Assembly: GCF_902459705.1 (NCBI RefSeq)
Contig: NZ_CABPRU010000011.1
Location: 62,001 to 126,000 of the forward strand
Source of the DNA: Pandoraea terrigena
GTDB lineage: Bacteria; Pseudomonadota; Gammaproteobacteria; Burkholderiales; Burkholderiaceae
Direction of reading: 5' to 3'
DNA: 64,000 nucleotides
This document shows positions 57,644 through 64,000 of the stretch, one piece after another. A model generated the notes under the pieces. That model worked only from the letters and a program-made list of their open reading frames with translations. It did not search any database and had not been told where the DNA came from. The position numbers and the translations under genes were made by a program. The number at the start of each line of letters is the position of its first letter. The first letter of the stretch is position 1.

Positions 57644-59074
57644 ATGCACACGTCCTACCTCAACAACGCCTCCGCAGATCCGCAGGGGCAGCTACTTTTC
57701 GACGACGCGGCAACCACGGCGCGGCGGGCGGCGGTCGATGTGCTGCACGCTCGTACCGCGATCTATACCGCCAGCCCGGTCGTCGATGACCTTCTCAAGC
57801 GTCTCGCCTGGCCGGACGCGGCCAGCCGTCTCGTCGATCCGAGTTGCGGCGACGGCATGTTCCTCGCCCGGGCGCTCGACGCGCTGCTCGACGCCCGGCC
57901 CGCCGGGTTCGATCCACGCGGCCAGATCGAAGGGTGGGAGATTCACCCGGCGGCGTGCATCGATGCGCGATCGCGCATCGCGGCCGTCCTCGTCTCGCAC
58001 GGCTGGTCGCCCTCCCGCTCGTCGGCCCTGGCCAACGACATGATCCACAACCGGGACTTCCTGACCGAAGGGCCAACGACACCACAGTGGGACATCGTGG
58101 CTGGCAATCCGCCATATCTACGCGCGGCCAACGTGCCGGAGCTTCTCCGAACCGAGTACAGCCGCCATGTGCCGGACTACGCACGGGGCGACATGTTGCA
58201 CAGCTTCCTCGAGCGTTGCAGCCGCACGGTGCGCCCCGCGGGCCGCATCGGGCTCGTGACGGCCGATCGCTGGCTTTTCAACGATGGTGCGAGCCGTCTG
58301 CGCGAGCGTCTTGGCCAGCGCCTGTCGCTCGCCCACGCGGAGCGCCTTAGTGCCGAGACTGCCTTCTATCGGCCCAAGCAGCGCCGAGCCGGCTCGCCGC
58401 CGCGCGTGCATCCGGTTTCCGTGGTGCTGGTGTCGGATGCCGGCGCTGAGCAGAACCTGACCCGCCGGCCGATTCACCCGGGCGTGGACGAGAGTCGGTA
58501 CGAGGGCATGCGACTGCTCGGCGACTTCGCGGAAGTACGGATTGCGCCGTGGCTCGGTACCGAAGGCGTCTTCGTGGTCGACGCCGCGACTGCGCGCGGT
58601 CTGCCACCCGAGTGCCTGGTACCGGCCGTGGATACGGACGATATCCAGAACGGCAAGCTCGGCACGCCGACGCGCTGGGCCATTCGCACGCACCCAGGGG
58701 AGGAACCCTGCCCGGAAATCATGGCGCACCTGGGGAGCCGGATGCACTTGATGGCCAAGCGCGGCCGGCAGGGCAAGGCCTGGATGCCTCCGGAGTCGTT
58801 CCACTCGCTCGATTTGTCGCGCGAGTCTCTGATCGTTCCGCGGATCGCGAAGACGCCCAAGGCCGTGCGCGTGCCGCCGGGCGTCCTGCCGATCAATCAC
58901 AACCTGAGCATCGTCGCTGGCAGCGCCGCCACGCTCGATCAGGTCGAGGATGCGCTGGCGGCGCCAGTCGCGGCGGAGTGGGCTCGCGACTACGCGAGGC
59001 GCCTTGAGAACGCCTACCTGTCGCTTACAACGACACTTCTACGACGCATGCCAATGGCGAACGTGCCGGCGTGA
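57644..59074 (+). CDS. N6-adenine-type DNA methyltransferase
   Basis: 476 aa. DPSCGDGMFLARAL (SAM motif I, about 66) and WDIVAGNPPYLRA (catalytic NPPY, about 153) in gamma-class order, as in Eco57I-like or type I M enzymes. The C-terminal half has a target-recognition look (IDVDTDDIQNGKLG-type loops, LIVPRIAKTPKAVRV). It lacks a nuclease domain, and no restriction gene is adjacent, so it is another orphan. Confidence 0.85.
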   Translation: MHTSYLNNASADPQGQLLFDDAATTARRAAVDVLHARTAIYTASPVVDDLLKRLAWPDAASRLVDPSCGDGMFLARALDALLDARPAGFDPRGQIEGWEIHPAACIDARSRIAAVLVSHGWSPSRSSALANDMIHNRDFLTEGPTTPQWDIVAGNPPYLRAANVPELLRTEYSRHVPDYARGDMLHSFLERCSRTVRPAGRIGLVTADRWLFNDGASRLRERLGQRLSLAHAERLSAETAFYRPKQRRAGSPPRVHPVSVVLVSDAGAEQNLTRRPIHPGVDESRYEGMRLLGDFAEVRIAPWLGTEGVFVVDAATARGLPPECLVPAVDTDDIQNGKLGTPTRWAIRTHPGEEPCPEIMAHLGSRMHLMAKRGRQGKAWMPPESFHSLDLSRESLIVPRIAKTPKAVRVPPGVLPINHNLSIVAGSAATLDQVEDALAAPVAAEWARDYARRLENAYLSLTTTLLRRMPMANVPA

Positions 59075-59147
59075 CCTGCAGCTCGAGCGAGCTTGCACTC
59101 GCCACCCGGCCCGTATTCTGGAATCACACACGCTAATGGAGAGGACC

Positions 59148-59516
59148 ATGAATGCACGTGAACGACTCGCTGCTGTGGCCGATTGGCTCGGCTACAACGA
59201 CGAGCAGCTGAGCTTTGGCCTGCGCAACGCCTTCGACGCGCTGCGCCTCTACGACTACTCCCAAGCGCACCCGGAACTTCCCGAGATGGCGGACGAGTGG
59301 GAAGAATCGGACCTGATCGCCGCGCTCGGTTACTCGCCGTATGAGTTTGACCAGAGCGAGGCAATTCTGTCGCACGAAGCGGACACGAGCGGCGCGGGCA
59401 AGGCAGCCGAGGCGATACGCGCGGCCCGCAAGCTGCTCGACTCCGTCGCGTTCGTCGCGAAGGACGGCGACACCGCACCTGTGATCGAAGCGCTCGACGA
59501 GGTCATCCCCGCATGA
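59148..59516 (+). CDS. Unrecognised acidic protein, 122 aa
   Basis: TGGAGAGGACC before ATG 59148 is a strong ribosome site; the open frame upstream overlaps the methyltransferase and is not used. Helical and acidic (DEQLSFGLRNAFDALRLYDY, PEMADEWEESDLIAALGY). Its stop overlaps the next start as ATGA. Function unknown. Confidence 0.7.
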   Translation: MNARERLAAVADWLGYNDEQLSFGLRNAFDALRLYDYSQAHPELPEMADEWEESDLIAALGYSPYEFDQSEAILSHEADTSGAGKAAEAIRAARKLLDSVAFVAKDGDTAPVIEALDEVIPA

Positions 59517-59866
59517 AGCGCTTGCAAGCGGCCTCCGCGCCCGCTCCAATCCCGGCCCTGCCGGATCGCGACCAGGCGTGCGAGGCGATAAATGAGGCAC
59601 ATCACGACGGGCGCAACGCACTCTTCGCCAGCCACCGCAGTAGGACGGCGCTGTGGCACGCACAGGCACTGTCGGAATGGGCCATCCGCGCGACCACGTC
59701 GGCGGCGCTCACTGCCTCGCAGCACGACCGTGCGATCGCGCGCGTGGGCGGGGCCCGGCGCAAGCCGGCCAAGCCCAATTGCTACGCCGGTTCACTCGGA
59801 CGTGGGCCGGCGGGCGAGGCGCGCCGCATCACACTGATTGGTCAAAGAATGGACGGGGACATCTAA
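59513..59866 (+). CDS. Unrecognised basic protein, 117 aa
   Basis: Starts on the ATGA overlap with the previous gene. Pro/Ala-rich head, helix (DQACEAINEAHHDGRNALFA) and a basic C-terminal half. The stop TAA touches the next gene's ATG. Probable part of the 59148-60171 operon. Confidence 0.6.
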   Translation: MKRLQAASAPAPIPALPDRDQACEAINEAHHDGRNALFASHRSRTALWHAQALSEWAIRATTSAALTASQHDRAIARVGGARRKPAKPNCYAGSLGRGPAGEARRITLIGQRMDGDI

Positions 59867-60171
59867 TGCTTCACTTCCTCGAGTGGGCTGGAGCCGTGTT
59901 GGGCGTGATCGGTTCGTACCTGTTGGCGGAAAATCGCGCGTTCTCCCGCTACGCCTGGCCGATCTGGATCGGATCTAACGCCTGCCTGATCGCCTACTTT
60001 GCGTCGATCCATTCGTGGGGCGTACTCGCGATGCAGGCGATCTATCTTCTGTCTTCCGTTCGCGGGCTTTATCGATCCTTTCCTGGTCTTCGGTCGCGGC
60101 TCCGTCGCCAAGCGCCGCCCCGAAGTGCGGCCGACGAATCCCTAACGTCGCGGCGGCGCTTGACCGAATAG
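59866..60171 (+). CDS. Small three-helix membrane protein, 101 aa
   Basis: Three hydrophobic segments at about residues 5-22, 29-46 and 51-66, then a basic tail (RSRLRRQAPPRS). Size and layout resemble SemiSWEET- or PnuC-fragment-like proteins (ending WGVLAMQAIYLLSSVRGLY), but this is only a likeness. Starts on a TAATG overlap. The basic tail runs into the promoter at 60160. Confidence 0.65.
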   Translation: MLHFLEWAGAVLGVIGSYLLAENRAFSRYAWPIWIGSNACLIAYFASIHSWGVLAMQAIYLLSSVRGLYRSFPGLRSRLRRQAPPRSAADESLTSRRRLTE

Positions 60172-60188
60172 GCACACGTGCCTATCAT
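60160..60188 (+). promoter_or_regulatory. Promoter with operator in the spacer
   Basis: TTGACC (60160-60165), 17 bases, TATCAT (60183-60188). The spacer holds ATAGGCAC-AC-GTGCCTAT (60168-60185), so a bound repressor would block polymerase. Confidence 0.75.
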
Positions 60189-60202
60189 CAACGCGCAACC
60201 AA

Positions 60203-60220
60203 ATAGGCACATGTGCCTAT
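60203..60220. promoter_or_regulatory. Second palindromic operator
   Basis: ATAGGCACATGTGCCTAT is a perfect 18-bp palindrome, 35 bp centre to centre from the first copy, placed over the start of the transcript. Confidence 0.75.
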
Positions 60221-60248
60221 CCAAATTCTCAATTCCGACGGAACCGCT

Positions 60249-60728
60249 ATGGCCAACGCAATCGCCAGGGTATATGTGAACGATATCGAGGTCGGCGCCC
60301 TGCCCGCCGATCAATACGACAAGATCGTCAACACGGTGCGCGCTAACAGACGCATTTACGTTGTGCAGGCCGTGAACTACTGCAGCGTACTGTGGCGGTT
60401 TCTTACCTCGTCGCTACGCCGCGTACCGATCTTGTGGTTCGTCATGCTGGTTGCTGCCGAGGTCTTTGCGCCCTCTTCCGTGACAAACGTCATCGCTGTT
60501 CTTCGTCAGGCTACGCCAGCTTTGCTCAACCAACAGCTCTGTAGCCTGATTTGGACTGGCTGGTTGTTTTCCATGGTTATTCACGCGGTCTATATTGCTT
60601 TCTTTTCGTATCCAATGGGGTACGTGAACGAGTTCGAAGCTAGGATCAGCCGCCACATCCGCTCACTGCTCGAAGTTCCCGCTGAGGGGACGATGATGGT
60701 CATCGTGTCGAGCGCCGCCGACAAATGA
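60249..60728 (+). CDS. Membrane protein, 159 aa
   Basis: ATG 60249 (MANAIARVYVNDIEVG) is preferred; a GTG at 60213 lies inside the operator. An N-terminal soluble domain (to about 45) is followed by hydrophobic segments at about 60-78 and 100-122. The stop overlaps the next start as ATGA. Function unknown. Confidence 0.65.
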   Translation: MANAIARVYVNDIEVGALPADQYDKIVNTVRANRRIYVVQAVNYCSVLWRFLTSSLRRVPILWFVMLVAAEVFAPSSVTNVIAVLRQATPALLNQQLCSLIWTGWLFSMVIHAVYIAFFSYPMGYVNEFEARISRHIRSLLEVPAEGTMMVIVSSAADK

Positions 60729-60946
60729 GCAACAGAGATCGCTATCGGCAGTTGCTGATCGCGCATGGACTGACTCAGGCCGAGAGCGCGGTTCTGATCT
60801 GCGAGCAAACGCAGCGGCCATGCTCGGTACGGACGGTTCGATCATGGCTCAATGATCCGGACAAGGCCAGTTCGCGCGAATGTCCAGATTGGGCGGTCGC
60901 GGCTCTGGAGAACGCCATCGCTCGTCGTCGCAAACAGCAACTCTGA
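60725..60946 (+). CDS. Small helix-turn-helix-like regulator, 73 aa
   Basis: MSNRDRYRQLLIAHGLTQAE, then ICEQTQRPCSVRTVRSWLND and CPDWAVAALENAIARR. This order (helix, TQAE turn, CSVRTVRSWL recognition-like helix) is that of small phage/plasmid DNA-binding proteins. It is a candidate for the repressor that binds the two operators upstream. Starts on an ATGA overlap. Confidence 0.6.
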   Translation: MSNRDRYRQLLIAHGLTQAESAVLICEQTQRPCSVRTVRSWLNDPDKASSRECPDWAVAALENAIARRRKQQL

Positions 60947-60966
60947 AGAATTGAAGGAGGGTGACC

Positions 60967-61260
60967 ATGTACCTCGATCAACTGAATGCCATAGGGAATT
61001 GCCTCGTACTCGCGGCCATTTCCTATGTTGGTCATGAGCAGACCGTGCTGGAAATCATTGACGACTGCCAGCGCGCCATGGAGGAGGAGCGTGAAGGGGC
61101 CATTGGCCCATGGGAGCAGCGCGAACTTGACTACGCCCGCGTTGCCGTCCGATCTGGCTTCCTGCGCCTAGCGTTGGTGGCCGCTGAAAAGGCTCTGATT
61201 GTCAGTCAGCTACCGCGCGACGAGTACGAATACGGCTTCAACTTCGGCAACGCGATCTGA
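60967..61260 (+). CDS. Unrecognised helical protein, 97 aa
   Basis: GAAGGAGGGTGACC before ATG 60967 sets the start. Helices CLVLAAISYVGHEQTVLEII and ARVAVRSGFLRLALVAAEKA suggest a small helical protein. One of five closely packed genes (60967-62604), each with a good ribosome site. Confidence 0.65.
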   Translation: MYLDQLNAIGNCLVLAAISYVGHEQTVLEIIDDCQRAMEEEREGAIGPWEQRELDYARVAVRSGFLRLALVAAEKALIVSQLPRDEYEYGFNFGNAI

Positions 61261-61277
61261 CACAGAGGAGGAAAGTC

Positions 61278-61760
61278 ATGAAGCACGACCAAATTCAAGC
61301 TGGCATGTTTTACCACGACGCAAAGGCGGGTGTGCGTGAGGTGATCGTTATCGAAGGGGCGCCGCTGCGAGTCAAATACAGGGTGTTGGCGGCGAAGCAG
61401 ACGCAAGCGTATGACTACGAGTCTCGCGCGATGAAATCGCTCATCGGTAGTGAATCGGTCGTGAGCCTAGAATCGTTTGCATCATGGGCCAGGAGCGCGC
61501 ATGACCGCAGATCGATTGATAGCGTGTTGCTGTCGCTCGAGGCACGTCGGGTGAAGCTGTCCCCGGGCGAGCAGGCCTTCGTGCGCGCCACGCTCGATGC
61601 GGCTCACGGGAAGATCGCTGATGGCATGCGTGTAGGCATTGATCACACAGAGGGCCGGTCTGTTGCCGGTCTCGTGAAGAAGGGCATTGTCGTCCGCGAT
61701 GGCGACGAGGCGGTAATCACGAAACTCGGTGCGGCTTACGTCGCGATTGCACAGGTTTGA
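61278..61760 (+). CDS. Unrecognised protein, 160 aa
   Basis: GAGGAGGAAAGTC precedes ATG 61278. A strand-rich first domain (REVIVIEGAPLRVKYRVLAA) is linked to a helical second domain (KLSPGEQAFVRATLDAAHGK) ending in a winged-helix-like VRDGDEAVITKLGAAYV. A DNA-binding role is possible. No family is recognised. Confidence 0.65.
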   Translation: MKHDQIQAGMFYHDAKAGVREVIVIEGAPLRVKYRVLAAKQTQAYDYESRAMKSLIGSESVVSLESFASWARSAHDRRSIDSVLLSLEARRVKLSPGEQAFVRATLDAAHGKIADGMRVGIDHTEGRSVAGLVKKGIVVRDGDEAVITKLGAAYVAIAQV

Positions 61761-61777
61761 GAGAGGAAAGTTCGATC

Positions 61778-62095
61778 ATGATTCTGAGTGATGCCGAGCG
61801 CACCGCTATCCGCGCCGTGGCCGCCGGCGACAAAACGAAGTTTAGCGAGGCTGTGTTGAAGCAACCGGTCAGCTCGGTTGATGCAGTGATTGAGCCGGAT
61901 GCCGCTCAGTTCCGGGTTGGTGATGTGTGGGAGAACTCGCGGGGTGTGCGACATCGAGTGGTTCGCGTCGAGAAGCGGGTCGCGCACTTGGTCAACGAGA
62001 AGACCGGCCGTACCGCTAATCGCGCCTGGGATGATACGGGCTGGAAGTCGGGAAGGATTTGGGCGCGCGTGGAGTCGGCCCCGACCAGCAAGTAA
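61778..62095 (+). CDS. Unrecognised protein, 105 aa
   Basis: GAGAGGAAAGTTCGATC precedes ATG 61778. First half helical (DAERTAIRAVAAGDKTKFSE), second half strand-rich (QFRVGDVWENSRGVRHRVVR), an SH3-like appearance. Same operon as its neighbours. Confidence 0.65.
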   Translation: MILSDAERTAIRAVAAGDKTKFSEAVLKQPVSSVDAVIEPDAAQFRVGDVWENSRGVRHRVVRVEKRVAHLVNEKTGRTANRAWDDTGWKSGRIWARVESAPTSK

Positions 62096-62119
62096 CTGAA
62101 AGAGAGGCCGGAGATCGCC

Positions 62120-62371
62120 GTGACACAAACCGTATCAATGGAAGATGCGCTTCGCTGTGCAGTGCTGACAGCCAAGGAGCAGCCTCGTGAGGTACCAAAT
62201 GCTTGGGCTGGATGGATTGAGGAAGCGGAAGACGCACTGGATTCGCATGACGCAAGTCGAATCGGTGATGCTGTCAAATCGGTCCTGATGGCACATACAC
62301 AGTATCGCGCAGATTTCGATGTCAAGGGTTGGCTGTACGACCTGCGCAATGCGGCGCGAGCGGTACGATGA
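62120..62371 (+). CDS. Unrecognised small protein, 83 aa
   Basis: GTG 62120 after GCCGGAGATCGCC. Helical, with WAGWIEEAEDALDSHDASRI. Its stop overlaps ATG 62368 (ATGA), from which a short extension of the next gene could be read. Confidence 0.6.
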   Translation: MTQTVSMEDALRCAVLTAKEQPREVPNAWAGWIEEAEDALDSHDASRIGDAVKSVLMAHTQYRADFDVKGWLYDLRNAARAVR

Positions 62372-62388
62372 CGATAGGAAAAAGAGCC

Positions 62389-62604
62389 ATGAAGAACGTC
62401 AAACCGCTCAAGGACGGCAAGTACACGGCCAAGTGCAAGCAGACGACGATCCTGGCCGCTGTAGCAGCCGGTCACTCGCACGTCTTCCCGATGGCCGATC
62501 TGATCGTTTCGAACGGATGGGCGCGGTTCTACAAGGGAGGCAAAGAGGTTTGGTCGTGCAACCCGACGTATGCCGCTGTGCATTTCGAAGTTCATCAAGC
62601 CTAG
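62389..62604 (+). CDS. Unrecognised small protein, 71 aa
   Basis: ATG 62389 (MKNVKPLKDGKYTAKCKQTT); the in-frame ATG 62368 is an alternative. Basic and strand-rich with two Cys. Last gene of the small-protein operon. Confidence 0.6.
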   Translation: MKNVKPLKDGKYTAKCKQTTILAAVAAGHSHVFPMADLIVSNGWARFYKGGKEVWSCNPTYAAVHFEVHQA

Positions 62605-63070
62605 GAAAAACGCGACGCGTGACGGCCGAAGGCCCGGACTCCGAGTCCAGCGGTCGGTCACGAGCGCACGAACCGCTACCACGTCTCGGCCATTGTGACC
62701 GGTAGGCCCAAGCCATTCTGGCGGCAGCTGTAAAGCAGAGGGAAGCAGGAAGTGGCGAATCCAGAGCAGGTGATTGCCAAAATTCCACCGCCTGCCTGAG
62801 CTCTACATCCGTTCCCCCTCTCTACTCGCCAATTCTTCGCAGCCTGAGCACCTGCGGCCCAGCGCGTGGTGGGATTGCATTGCGAATGAAATCGTCGTCG
62901 CTCGCGCGGGCGACGAGCACAGGCCGCCCACGATCGCCTGCCCGCCCCTATTGCGCCGACCACGTCTCGGTGCGCCTAACGCAAGTCCGGGGGCGGAATC
63001 GCTCACCTCGCTCTAACAGCGCCGCCCCGAGCGCGACCTGAATTGCCCAAAGAGCGCATCTCATTCATTT
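62605..63070. other. Intergenic region, no gene identified
   Basis: Short open frames exist on both strands without ribosome sites. The GGCCGAAGGCCC and GGACTCCGAGTCC palindromes near 62622-62652 may act as a terminator for the operon to the left. Confidence 0.35.
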
Positions 63071-63077
63071 TCGGATG

Positions 63078-63229
63078 CATTTGAAGCCACTGACGCACAA
63101 ATTTCCATTCTATGGCTTCATTTGAATCCGTTCCGGCTCTATATGTTGCTCACGGATATTGCTTGCTATAATGGTCTCATTTAGAGCCGCTGTTAGCCGC
63201 ATCCCGAGTCTGCGATCTTAAATGAGGCC
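63078..63229 (+). promoter_or_regulatory. HipBA promoter and repeated operator
   Basis: Extended -10 TGCTATAAT (63164-63172). Copies of TCATTT(G/A)(A/G)AGCC-like sequence lie at 63077-63088, 63119-63129 and 63177-63188, with an inverted copy TTAAATGAGGCC at 63218-63229. These are probable HipB binding sites around the promoter. Confidence 0.6.
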
Positions 63230-63232
63230 GCT

Positions 63233-63556
63233 ATGGCAATACTGAAATCGATGACCCCTGACCAGATGGTTGCTCGGGTCGGCGAAAACATCAAGGCGCT
63301 GCGACTGCAGCGGAACATTGACCAACTCACCCTGGCCGAGCGCGCTGGCGTGAGCCGCAGCGCCCTCAAGAACCTGGAGAACGGCAGCGGATGCACGCTG
63401 CGTACGCTCGTGAGCGTGCTGCGCGCGCTGGGCCAGGAATCGTGGATCGACAGCTTGGCGCCCGTCGCAACCATCAACCCGATGACGATGCCCCGCAGTG
63501 GCGTCACCCGTACACGCGCGAGCGTGAAGTCGGCCCGCCGCTCCCGCTCCTCCTGA
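63233..63556 (+). CDS. hipB: HipB-like Xre-family antitoxin/repressor
   Basis: 107 aa. The Xre helix-turn-helix is clear: NIKALRLQRNIDQLTLAERA, GVSRSALKNLENG and TLRTLVSVLRALG. The basic C-terminus (RTRASVKSARRSRSS) extends beyond the domain. It precedes a HipA-like gene by ten bases and probably represses its own promoter through the repeats upstream. Confidence 0.82.
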   Translation: MAILKSMTPDQMVARVGENIKALRLQRNIDQLTLAERAGVSRSALKNLENGSGCTLRTLVSVLRALGQESWIDSLAPVATINPMTMPRSGVTRTRASVKSARRSRSS

Positions 63557-63566
63557 ACAACACTCT

Positions 63567-64000
63567 ATGGCCACTATCGCACCGAAAACCCGCCGCTCAG
63601 CGCCGCGCCGCGCCGCCTATCAGCATGTCGACCGCGTCGAGGTCTACCTCTGGGACGAACTGGTCGGCGCCGTCGCGCTCGATCCGGCATACGGCTACTA
63701 CGCCTTTGCCTGGTCGCCCGATTTCATCGAATCGGGCGTCGAGCCAGCACCGCTGCAAATGCCGACCGACCGCTCTGGTCCGTTCATCTTCCCGAACCTG
63801 CCGGACCTGACGTACAAGCGCCTGCCCGCGATGCTGGCGGACGCGCTACCGGACGACTTCGGCAACGCCCTAATCGACCGCTACATGGCCGAGCAGGGTA
63901 TTTCCGCGTCGGGCGTTACGCCGCTCGACCGACTGGCATACATGAACTCGCGCGCGATGGGTGCGCTTATCTTCAAGCCGTCGCGCGGCAGTCGCAAACA
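63567..64000 (+). CDS. hipA: HipA-like kinase toxin (truncated by window edge)
   Basis: The visible 144 residues hold the HipA N-terminal domain: VEVYLWDELVGAVALDPAYG, FIFPNLPDLTYKRLPAMLAD and ALPDDFGNALIDRYMAEQG. The kinase core lies beyond the window. Family members phosphorylate tRNA synthetases (shown for glutamyl-tRNA synthetase in Escherichia coli). Activity here is inferred. Confidence 0.85.
   Translation, partial: MATIAPKTRRSAPRRAAYQHVDRVEVYLWDELVGAVALDPAYGYYAFAWSPDFIESGVEPAPLQMPTDRSGPFIFPNLPDLTYKRLPAMLADALPDDFGNALIDRYMAEQGISASGVTPLDRLAYMNSRAMGALIFKPSRGSRK

Noticed and set aside
58118-58900. 260-codon minus-strand frame
   Set aside because: Antisense to the NPPY methyltransferase; no start signals.
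1-64000. tRNA, rRNA or transposase genes
   Set aside because: None was recognised on either strand; a tRNAscan/ISfinder run would be needed to exclude degenerate ones.

Overview
The window looks like part of a large conjugative plasmid or integrative element from a high-GC betaproteobacterium (Burkholderia/Paraburkholderia/Cupriavidus/Ralstonia type). The evidence is the GC-rich codon use, strong Shine-Dalgarno sites, a RES/Xre toxin pair, a HipBA pair, a TTG-started ParB-like protein, an LPD1 polyvalent protein, orphan DNA methyltransferases, and dozens of small proteins of no recognisable family. No rRNA, tRNA, CRISPR array, transposase or conjugation gene was seen.

Layout. 1-2501: the end of an unknown gene, a possible short inverted-repeat element (244-802), and a run of small overlapping minus-strand genes. 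3010-38867: a minus-strand array of about 33 short transcription units. Nearly every gene carries its own leader: hairpin H1, a short hairpin H2, a GCCC-loop-GGGC hairpin H3, a GGAGA ribosome site, and usually an ATG-AAY start. Several units also have a sigma70-like promoter whose transcript would begin with a small GCCG-N6-CGGC hairpin. Recognisable genes in this array are a PP-loop PAPS-reductase-like enzyme, two DNA methyltransferases, a LURP-one-like protein and the RES/Xre pair; the rest are unknown. Two plus-strand methyltransferase genes (25433-28493) interrupt it.

39163-48064 (plus): two paralogous unknown proteins, then a TerB-N/TerB-C membrane protein, a small glycine-rich secreted protein, a small membrane protein, a BrxD-like ATPase and an Lhr/BrxHI-like helicase. 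This is a candidate DNA-processing or phage-defence island. 48192-55101: an LPD1 polyvalent protein with the array leader, a decayed leader-bearing gene with an ATT start, a broken phosphatase, small plus-strand genes including a DUF4031 protein, and another leader gene at 54108-54551.

55102-64000 (plus): a ParB-like gene that again uses the leader but starts at TTG, a CsgG-like lipoprotein, an N6-adenine-type methyltransferase, a run of tightly packed small genes with a promoter carrying two ATAGGCAC-N2-GTGCCTAT operators, and a HipB/HipA pair cut by the window edge.

How it may work together: same-strand single-gene units with shared structured leaders, several orphan methyltransferases, a ParB-like protein and a polyvalent protein resemble the leading region of a conjugative plasmid, where early-expressed genes protect the incoming DNA. 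That is inference. The leader family, its promoters and its decayed copies are read directly from the sequence.
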